6,666 bases of DNA from Desulfosarcina sp. (lineage in GTDB: Bacteria > Desulfobacterota > Desulfobacteria > Desulfobacterales > Desulfosarcinaceae): the NCBI GenBank assembly GCA_018224455.1, contig JAGTUY010000106.1, positions 1 through 6,666 on the forward strand, read 5' to 3'. Shown here in pieces: positions 1 to 5,464 of this stretch. Made by a program: the position numbers and the translations under genes. A model generated the notes under the pieces. The model ran no database searches, was not told where the DNA came from, and saw nothing but the letters and a program-made list of their open reading frames with translations. The stretch's first letter is position 1. Every line of letters starts with the position of its first letter.

Positions 1-506
1 CTGCTTTGATCGGCCAACCCATACTTCACCGACAAATCACCACCGGTCTGGTCGATCAGCAGAATGTTCAAGCGCGTATCCGATGGCAGTTCAGGGCTGT
101 GCCAGACATGGTTATATTTGGAGACTTGAATGCGGATCAGGCGATCGATTAGGCGCTGGGTACGCAGCGTGTCCGCCGTGTCGGCGTTCTTAATCAAATC
201 TTCGAGGTCCGAAGGCTGACGGGCATTGTAGTAAATGCCTTGCCGGTCAAGGATAAAACCGAAGGGTTCGGCCCCGGTTACGCCCAGCCCCACCGACCGG
301 ATAAATCCGTCTTCCAAAGAGAAATAGGGCAGGTCGTGAAGATGCGCAAAGGTCTTGGCCTTTCTCGTATTGTCTTTGAGTCCCCAACCGATGACGGCGG
401 ACAGTCTATCCGCCCGGCTGTCCGGCTTGCAGGCAACCAGGTCCGCTTCCAGGGCAATGGGAAGCAGTCTTCTTTTTAAGATTCCTTTGGAAAACGTTCC
501 GAGCAT
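1..506 (-). CDS. kpsC: KpsC-type capsule Kdo transferase, N-terminal part (cut by left edge)
   Basis: The first 168 residues of a KpsC/LipA-family protein are visible; the rest lies beyond the window. KpsC is a cytoplasmic, membrane-associated enzyme that adds beta-Kdo residues from CMP-Kdo to the phosphatidylglycerol-based primer of ABC-transporter-dependent capsules. Family members are usually about 650-700 residues, with two Kdo-transferase modules, so only part of the first module is here. Recognition rests on SLEDGFIRSVGLGVTG (residues 63-78), GIYYNARQPSDLE (90-102), SKYN (129-132) and the DQTGGDLSVKYG stretch (152-163), which match my memory of E. coli KpsC in order and spacing. The ATG at 506-504 fits the family's usual N-terminus (MLGTFSKGIL, compare MIGIYSPGIW). 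No clear Shine-Dalgarno precedes it: the 14 bases upstream are A-rich and abut the 7-bp repeats. It is probably cotranscribed with the genes to its right. Confidence 0.85.
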   Translation of the reverse strand, partial: MLGTFSKGILKRRLLPIALEADLVACKPDSRADRLSAVIGWGLKDNTRKAKTFAHLHDLPYFSLEDGFIRSVGLGVTGAEPFGFILDRQGIYYNARQPSDLEDLIKNADTADTLRTQRLIDRLIRIQVSKYNHVWHSPELPSDTRLNILLIDQTGGDLSVKYGLADQS

Positions 507-520
507 GGTTTTTTTACCGT

Positions 521-562
521 AGAATTCAGAATTCAGAATTCAGGAGCCAGGAGTCAGAGGAG
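521..562. repeat. 7-bp tandem repeat array A (AGAATTC / AGGAGYC units)
   Basis: On the plus strand six consecutive 7-bp units can be read: AGAATTC three times without mismatch (521-541), then AGGAGCC, AGGAGTC and AGAGGAG. The three AGAATTC copies each contain a GAATTC palindrome. All units share an AG start and the 7-bp period, which suggests growth by slippage and drift. The array ends 14 bp before the kpsC start codon, filling the place where its ribosome binding site would be expected. Short heptamer arrays of this kind occur between genes in several bacterial groups; I do not know a function for this one. Confidence 0.85.
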
Positions 563-571
563 CAAATAGGC

Positions 572-636
572 GGCTCTTAGCGCTTAGCTGTTAGTAAAAC
601 CAAGAGCCAAGAGCTACGAGCTAAGAGCGAAGAGCC
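572..636. repeat. Imperfect inverted repeat (potential stem-loop) within the heptamer region
   Basis: The segment 572-594 (GGCTCTT AGCGCTT AGCTGTT AG) is close to the reverse complement of 614-636. By hand alignment 19 of 23 positions pair, with a 19-base loop (595-613). The arms are themselves 7-bp units, inverted on the left relative to array B, so other pairing registers shifted by 7 bp are possible. In the transcribed (minus) direction the second arm is followed by GCCTATTTGCTCC, with no run of T, so it is not a standard Rho-independent terminator. It could affect mRNA stability or readthrough between the GT gene and kpsC. Confidence 0.6.
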
Positions 637-657
637 AAGAGCCAAGAGCTAAGAACT
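602..657. repeat. 7-bp tandem repeat array B (AAGAGCY units)
   Basis: Eight contiguous units with consensus AAGAGCY fill 602-657: AAGAGCC, AAGAGCT, ACGAGCT, AAGAGCG, AAGAGCC, AAGAGCC, AAGAGCT, AAGAACT. Most units differ from the consensus by no more than one base. The last two units overlap the 3' end of the glycosyltransferase gene on the minus strand and supply its final two serine codons and its TAG stop (651-649). Together with array A and the inverted units at 572-592, they make nearly the whole gap between the two genes 7-bp periodic. Confidence 0.9.
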
Positions 658-1692
658 ATGCCCCCCTCCCTCATTGCCACACCTCTCCTTGGCCTTCACG
701 TAAAGGGATTTTCTCAAGTTTCGGTCATTTAACAGCAGCAAAATCGCTTTCACCCATTCGTCCGGAACATTTTTACATAGCAAGCCGGTTTCCCCATGAA
801 GAACTTTCTCTGCATAGGGCGTGACATTGGAATAAATCCCTGCGGCGCCCAGGCGGGCGATATCGAACACCTTGCTGTGAGACCGCGCCCGGTTGAAGTC
901 CGTATCGAAACAAGGCGCCAGCCCGATCTGGTATCGGACGGTTCCTGCATAGGCAAGATAATCCTTCCAGGGCATGGGATGGACCATGCGTACCCGGGGG
1001 ATGCCCCGAAACAGGCGCTTGACCCGGTCGGTGCCCATGATCTCGAACCAGGCGTTGGGGGCATGCTTTTGGACCTGGTCGACAACCGGCACTAGCCATT
1101 TCATCTCTCGTCGATGAGCCCACGAGCCATGGTAGAAATAAACCAGCGGTTTTTCGCCGGAGGCGGTCGAAGCGACGTATTCCGGTTCCACCAACCGCGG
1201 AGACGATCCGGCGTAACGCCTGGCCAGTTCCGCGGTGGAAACCCATACTTCACTGCATACCTCACCGAGCAGTCGCCGGGTCCGAGCGTAGCGCCATGCG
1301 GTTTTTAACGCATAACGAAGGGGGAGCTCAGGTGCCCGTAACGCAGATGGGATGTCGTCATCCATCAACAAGATTACTCCGGCAAACTTATTATGATGGC
1401 ACTTCAACCATCGAAGCCAGTTACGCGGTGCATGGCGGACAATTATGATCAACGCCTTGTCGGCAGGGATTAGTTCATCGGGAGTGATTCGCCGGGTGTC
1501 GATATAATCAACGGACTTGTCGAATCTGTTCCTCAACCGTCTTTTAAGATATAAATCAGTGGTCGGTATCTCACCTGGTGAAAGCACCACGGCATAGCAC
1601 GGTTCGTCCTGGCCATCATTGCCCCCAGGTTGAAGCAGTCCATTTGCGCCGGAAAAAAAATCAAGTAAGTAGATGAAAAACCTGCGTAGCAC
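649..1692 (-). CDS. Glycosyltransferase, GT-B fold (GT4-like)
   Basis: This 347-residue protein is probably a cytoplasmic sugar-nucleotide-dependent glycosyltransferase of the polysaccharide pathway; donor and acceptor cannot be read from the sequence. The C-terminal half looks like the donor-binding domain of GT-B enzymes: a beta-strand opening at PLVYFYHGS (182-190), FEIMGTDRV (216-224), SHSKVFDIARLGAAGIYSNV (271-290) and HGETGLLCKNVPDEWVKAI (299-317), the last being the usual 'dG.tGll...p.eW..ai' ending. The N-terminal half carries MDDDIPSALR (110-119) and WVSTAELARRY (150-160), as in acceptor-side domains of this group. A canonical EX7E motif is not evident. The start is GTG at 1692-1690, directly after an in-frame TAA, with AGAGG 8 bases upstream, so no earlier start is possible. 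The last residues lie in a 7-bp repeat array, so the native C-terminus may have been altered. The 109-bp gap to the sulfotransferase shows no clear promoter or terminator. Confidence 0.8.
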   Translation of the reverse strand: MLRRFFIYLLDFFSGANGLLQPGGNDGQDEPCYAVVLSPGEIPTTDLYLKRRLRNRFDKSVDYIDTRRITPDELIPADKALIIIVRHAPRNWLRWLKCHHNKFAGVILLMDDDIPSALRAPELPLRYALKTAWRYARTRRLLGEVCSEVWVSTAELARRYAGSSPRLVEPEYVASTASGEKPLVYFYHGSWAHRREMKWLVPVVDQVQKHAPNAWFEIMGTDRVKRLFRGIPRVRMVHPMPWKDYLAYAGTVRYQIGLAPCFDTDFNRARSHSKVFDIARLGAAGIYSNVTPYAEKVLHGETGLLCKNVPDEWVKAILLLLNDRNLRKSLYVKAKERCGNEGGGHSS

Positions 1693-1700
1693 TTAAAAAG

Positions 1701-1705
1701 CCTCT
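1701..1705 (-). promoter_or_regulatory. Ribosome binding site for the GTG-start glycosyltransferase
   Basis: On the minus strand AGAGG stands 8 bases before the GTG at 1692-1690. The in-frame TAA at 1695-1693 rules out an upstream start, so this site supports the unusual GTG. A six-codon open frame (ATG at 1713-1711) ends with that same TAA directly against the GTG; whether it is translated is unknown. Confidence 0.55.
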
Positions 1706-1801
1706 ATCTGCATGATGGCCGGTTTGCCAATTAGATATCCGTGAACACGACGACCTTTATTTTGTGTTGGCCGCCATCTTGTTATTCGTTGGTACAAGTC
1801 C

Positions 1802-2575
1802 TCACGCATTTTCAGAATCTTCAAAATAACCATAATGCGCACCCCATTGGCGGCAAAGCCGTTGGATCTGGCTTAACTCTTGCTCTGAAAACAATTTCTC
1901 ATGCTCGTGTCGTCTGGGTTCGGTTTTTATGTGCCGATAAAGCTTGGGGTCGAAGTCTTCACGGAGAAAACCTAACATCTTTTCAATTTCTATTAGCGGA
2001 TTGACAGTAAAGTCTTCATATTTTAATTCATAAACCCGTTGCGGGTAGGCCCTTTTCAAGACGCTTATGATTCCTGCCGCCTCGTTCCAGTAATTGCATG
2101 CACCGACGATATTTTGAACCTTCATCACTTTGCCGATACGCAAACTCGAAACCACATCCAAGGGATGACGAACGATATGCATGAACCTGGCGCCGGGCAT
2201 TTCACTGGCGATCATGGCGGAACCGTATACGTTCTGGGGCGTCTTGTCGAACCACCGACGCGCCCCCGGTTTGTTGGTTACGATATAAAGTCGCATGTAG
2301 CGCCGGTAGAGATCCGCACGAGATAAGCTCTGGTCCAGGATTTTCAGAAAATCGGACTCCCCAATTCCATCCAATTCCCGATGGCGCTTCAACACGCGAT
2401 TATCGGAAACCATTTTCCGGTAAGGAATGCCGCCGAAAGGCTCCGCCCACCTGAAAAAATGGGTCTCTTCCGGTGCCGCTAACCGTGGGTGGCAGCGCAG
2501 CACATCCCTCAGCAGCGTGGTGCCGGACCGGACACAGCCGACGATGAAAAAGGGACTATTATCCAAAAGTTTCAT
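1802..2575 (-). CDS. PAPS-dependent sulfotransferase (Sulfotransfer_3-like)
   Basis: This 257-residue protein is predicted to transfer a sulfuryl group from PAPS to a hydroxyl acceptor, here most likely a sugar of the polysaccharide. The 5'-phosphosulfate loop is FFIVGCVRSGTTLLRDVL (9-26), with the R-S-G-T-T core at 16-20. The 3'-phosphate-binding motif is HIVRHPLDVVSSL (133-145), with R136 and S144 eight residues apart, as in tyrosylprotein and related sulfotransferases. PEETHFF (35-41) matches the position of the catalytic Glu region in that group. WFDKTP (108-113) is also typical. The length is normal for a complete bacterial enzyme and both nucleotide motifs are intact. The ATG at 2575-2573 has only a weak upstream GAAAG. 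It starts 28 bp after the large glycosyltransferase stop, which suggests one transcript. The acceptor is unknown; a lipid or small-molecule acceptor cannot be excluded. Confidence 0.9.
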   Translation of the reverse strand: MKLLDNSPFFIVGCVRSGTTLLRDVLRCHPRLAAPEETHFFRWAEPFGGIPYRKMVSDNRVLKRHRELDGIGESDFLKILDQSLSRADLYRRYMRLYIVTNKPGARRWFDKTPQNVYGSAMIASEMPGARFMHIVRHPLDVVSSLRIGKVMKVQNIVGACNYWNEAAGIISVLKRAYPQRVYELKYEDFTVNPLIEIEKMLGFLREDFDPKLYRHIKTEPRRHEHEKLFSEQELSQIQRLCRQWGAHYGYFEDSENA

Positions 2576-2603
2576 CTTTCATATTTAGAAACGGCTTGCA
2601 GGC

Positions 2604-5267
2604 TCAGCCGGCCTTCCGTATTGTTTCGGTTGCCAGATGGCACGATTGTAATTCAGCAAAACGATCATTCAGTTGATCGGGACATTTGGCCAAATCCAGA
2701 TCAAGCAGACAATGTCCGGCGGACTGATCGCATTTTCGGATGCGTCCGGCAATCGCCCCGATATCGAATGCAACAACCGGTAAACCCGCCCGCAAAGCGA
2801 TCGAAAGGGTGTAGCTGTAAGTCTCCGGCCAGACGGAAGGCAACCATACGGCGTGTGGGGATAACCCTTCCAGGATACCTTGAGCGTTTTCTTCAAGATA
2901 CCGGCCGGTGACTTTGACCCCCGCCTCCTGCAGCAGGCGGTCGTTCATGCTGTACCCCATGAGAACGAACTCGAGGGGCAGTCGCTGCTGCCGGGCGTGC
3001 CGCGCACAGGCCAAAAGCACCTCAAATCCCTTGATCCTGCCGATGGCGCCGATGACGACTATACGCAACTTCTCGTGTGGGGTTAGTTCGGGTATGCTGG
3101 CGGGGATCTGAGCCAGGTCGATGCCCTCGTGGGGTGAGACTTCAAAGGTAACCTCAGGGAAGTAGCGCCCGAGGCGCGCGGCGGCATCTTGATCGGGAAC
3201 CAGCACCTGGTCCGCCGCCATCAAAGCCCGTTTGTGCATGGCTCGCCAGGCCCCTATGTCGGTCACCTTAAAATCGGAACCCACTTCAACCAAGCACTTG
3301 TTGCAGGTGGATTCGGACGGCTCGCCGCAATAGAAACCACTCGCATCAGCCAGGTTGATGCGTGGACAGATGACTTTGTAGTCATGCAGGTTCGCTGTCC
3401 AACCTGCATCCAAAGATTCGGTCAAGGCGCACAGGTGGTCAGGCGCTTCAGTCTCGAAATCGACCAGGCTGTGCGTATGAATATCGGTGATGCCGAGATT
3501 TTTGAGTACCTTTGTCATCCCGGCCGTATCCGCCAAAATGCAGGAAGGAAGGTTCGGCAGCGGTTTGGCTGCAGAATGACGAAAAACGACATGGGACGGT
3601 TGACCGGCTTTGGGACGCATAAGAAAGACACCGTGGCCCTCCCGGTTGAAGCGCTGGATCTCTTCCTGCACTTTCCTTTCGGCACCGCCGCCCCGATCAT
3701 GACAAACGATGAGCGTATTTTTATTTCGGCGAAATCGGTTCAGCCGTGCCATGTCTAAACGGCGGCGCATTTCGCCCAGGGGATCACACTCGATGAAAGT
3801 GGCCACATCCCGCTGATAGGTGGGATGCATCCGATCAAGTGTTTTAAGGGCGGCCTGGATTCGTTTGGCCTTTTGCCCCTGGAACGAGGCCGACCCCCAA
3901 TGGTGGACGAAGACATCGGCAGCGATGACGTTGCGCCAGCCTTTCCGGATGGCGCGCTGACAGAAGTCATTTTCCTCTCCGTAGCCCCTTCCGAATGACG
4001 CCTCATCAAGCTGACCCACATCTGTCAGGGCGGCACGTTTGAGATACATACAAAAACCGACCCCGGTGGGTGCTTCCACATCAAGACCGGCATTCACCTT
4101 GGCAGTCAAGGCATCCAGTTCGGCATAACTTAATTCCAGAGGAAAAGGATTGTCCTGCAAGAAGCGGGGATAGCTGCAGATGGTCGCATTGTTGGACAGC
4201 GGCGTCACGGTGGCGGTTCGAGGGTGGCGCCGCGCGGCTTGCCGCAACCGGTCCAGCCAGCCGTCGAAGACTTCCGTATCGGCGTTCAGGAGCACGACAT
4301 CGCGGTCCGGGTGAAGGCCCATGCCCCGGTTGACGCTATGGACGAAACCGCAGTTTTCCGGATTGACCAAAAGCGTGATCAACTCCTGGTCGGCCAGTCT
4401 GTGTAGATCCTCAGCCATTTTGGTATCCGGGCTGGCATCATCGACCACCACCAATTCGAAGGCGGTCGTATTCGAAACAGCGAGAACGCTCTGCAGGCAG
4501 CGCAGAGTCTCGGTTCTTCCCCCATATACCGGAACCACGACATCCACTGCAGCGTTCTCGATGTCTGCACGGGATTTGAGCGCCGCCCACGATACCTTGC
4601 TCGGAATGACGGCTTGGGGGATATTCTCCATTGCAGCATCCGAAAAACTCCCATCCGCTTCAGGCACTGTGCGCCGCCCCTCAAAGCGGCCGATTCGAAG
4701 GTAATGCAGAAGTGGATTGATACGAGAATGGACGACGTTCGGGTTGGTGCGCAGATAGTAGGCACCGTCAAACTGCGGGGAGGGTGAGCGTCCTTCAATA
4801 CCGCCCCATTTCAGGTAATGGTGCAGCGGGTCGAAGCCGGCGCGGGCAACATCCTTGTTGACGGCCAGGTAAAAATCGATATCGAACCACGGACTGGGTG
4901 AAATTCGCAGGTAGCGTCCGACACGGGCGTAGTGCAGCAGCGTATTCACGTATTTTGCCCGCCTTTTTGTATGGGCACGGTAGTAATCCGGATCGAAAAA
5001 CGCCATAGGCCGACGTCCTTCCCGGTCGCCATAAGTCACATAGTGGCGCAACGGCGACATCCCGGCATGCACGGCATCCCCATGGATTTCGAGATAGAAA
5101 GCGCTATCGAAAAGTCCGCTTCGCTTGATCAAGTGGATGAGGAGTGACCGATAGGCGTTGCGCAGCAACGGCAATCCTGTAAGGGTACTAAAGACCCAGA
5201 GCGATGCAAGCAGCACTTCGCCGCGCCAGGCTTTGGCCCGGTCTCGCCACAGGATTTTCGATCGCAT
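2604..5267 (-). CDS. Large bifunctional glycosyltransferase: FD/YYL repeats + GT2 + GT4-type domain
   Basis: This 887-residue multidomain enzyme probably adds two sugars during chain assembly. Residues 15-47 are moderately hydrophobic and may touch the membrane. Residues 53-200 hold four repeats of about 37-38 residues starting at F53, F91, F128 and F166 (consensus FDxxYYLxxNxDVxxAGxxPLxHYLxxGxxEGRxP). A GT2 domain follows at about 241-465: DVVVPVYGG (242-250), VVVDDASPD (273-281), a DxD-like LLNADTEV (326-333), GYGEENDF (428-435) and HHWGSASF (455-462). The C-terminal part (about 518-845) is GT4-like: GGGAER (526-531), HDYKVICPR (628-636), a Cys set C634/C647/C655/C658, GAIGRIKGFEVLL (740-752) and LPSVWPETYSYTL (809-821). 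The EX7E second Glu position is Ile823. The start at ATG 5267-5265 was chosen because AAGGAG lies 8 bases upstream; the frame stays open to a TTG at 5411, but that extension looks non-coding. Confidence 0.88.
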   Translation of the reverse strand: MRSKILWRDRAKAWRGEVLLASLWVFSTLTGLPLLRNAYRSLLIHLIKRSGLFDSAFYLEIHGDAVHAGMSPLRHYVTYGDREGRRPMAFFDPDYYRAHTKRRAKYVNTLLHYARVGRYLRISPSPWFDIDFYLAVNKDVARAGFDPLHHYLKWGGIEGRSPSPQFDGAYYLRTNPNVVHSRINPLLHYLRIGRFEGRRTVPEADGSFSDAAMENIPQAVIPSKVSWAALKSRADIENAAVDVVVPVYGGRTETLRCLQSVLAVSNTTAFELVVVDDASPDTKMAEDLHRLADQELITLLVNPENCGFVHSVNRGMGLHPDRDVVLLNADTEVFDGWLDRLRQAARRHPRTATVTPLSNNATICSYPRFLQDNPFPLELSYAELDALTAKVNAGLDVEAPTGVGFCMYLKRAALTDVGQLDEASFGRGYGEENDFCQRAIRKGWRNVIAADVFVHHWGSASFQGQKAKRIQAALKTLDRMHPTYQRDVATFIECDPLGEMRRRLDMARLNRFRRNKNTLIVCHDRGGGAERKVQEEIQRFNREGHGVFLMRPKAGQPSHVVFRHSAAKPLPNLPSCILADTAGMTKVLKNLGITDIHTHSLVDFETEAPDHLCALTESLDAGWTANLHDYKVICPRINLADASGFYCGEPSESTCNKCLVEVGSDFKVTDIGAWRAMHKRALMAADQVLVPDQDAAARLGRYFPEVTFEVSPHEGIDLAQIPASIPELTPHEKLRIVVIGAIGRIKGFEVLLACARHARQQRLPLEFVLMGYSMNDRLLQEAGVKVTGRYLEENAQGILEGLSPHAVWLPSVWPETYSYTLSIALRAGLPVVAFDIGAIAGRIRKCDQSAGHCLLDLDLAKCPDQLNDRFAELQSCHLATETIRKAG

Positions 5268-5275
5268 CGCTGTTA

Positions 5276-5281
5276 CTCCTT
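5276..5281 (-). promoter_or_regulatory. Strong Shine-Dalgarno setting the start of the large glycosyltransferase
   Basis: On the minus strand AAGGAG is followed by an 8-base spacer and ATG at 5267-5265. It is the best ribosome binding site in the window. It decides in favour of the 887-residue product over a 935-residue form from TTG at 5411-5409. Confidence 0.8.
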
Positions 5282-5418
5282 TCGTCGGCCGTGGCCGCCC
5301 AGGCAACCCCGAAAGCGCATGGGATGACGATTCATCTTCAAGTCGGCTTCGTCGGATGGTCTCAGCAGATCTGTGGGATGTTTTGCAGTAATTGGGCCAA
5401 CAGACAGACAACGTTGTA

Positions 5419-5447
5419 ATTAAATTCAGCTGCTACGCGTATTTCAA
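5419..5447 (-). promoter_or_regulatory. Candidate sigma70-type promoter ahead of the large glycosyltransferase
   Basis: Reading the minus strand, TTGAAA (5447-5442) and TTTAAT (5424-5419) are separated by exactly 17 bases; each differs from the consensus hexamer at one position. Transcription would begin near 5412, inside a small CAACGTTG palindrome (5409-5416), leaving a leader of about 145 bases before the ATG at 5267. The surrounding 197-bp gap (5268-5464) is AT-rich near the upstream stop codon and shows no hairpin terminator. This suggests an internal promoter driving the large glycosyltransferase, the sulfotransferase and perhaps the genes after them. It is a pattern match only. Confidence 0.45.
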
Positions 5448-5464
5448 TAACCATCTAATATTAA

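Noticed and set aside
240..479. 79-codon plus-strand open frame opposite kpsC
   Set aside because: It is antisense to the conserved KpsC motifs and has no recognisable domain.
572..636. Rho-independent terminator
   Set aside because: The arms pair imperfectly and no T-run follows on the minus strand; on the plus strand no gene reads into it.
521..657. CRISPR array
   Set aside because: The units are 7 bp, directly adjacent and without spacers, so this is a simple tandem repeat.
773..1246. 157-codon minus-strand open frame inside the GT-B gene
   Set aside because: It overlaps the recognisable glycosyltransferase in another frame and shows no family features.
1693..1801. Promoter in the gap between the sulfotransferase and the GT-B gene
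   Set aside because: A TTGGCA-like hexamer is present, but no acceptable -10 lies at the right distance.
3189..3758. 189-codon plus-strand open frame
   Set aside because: It lies wholly antisense to the well-supported large glycosyltransferase, has no recognisable domain, and is best explained by the GC-rich codon use of the real gene.
5268..5411. 48-residue N-terminal extension of the large glycosyltransferase starting at TTG 5411
   Set aside because: The frame is open, but the start codon is TTG without a ribosome binding site, the sequence looks non-coding, and a strong AAGGAG site supports ATG 5267.
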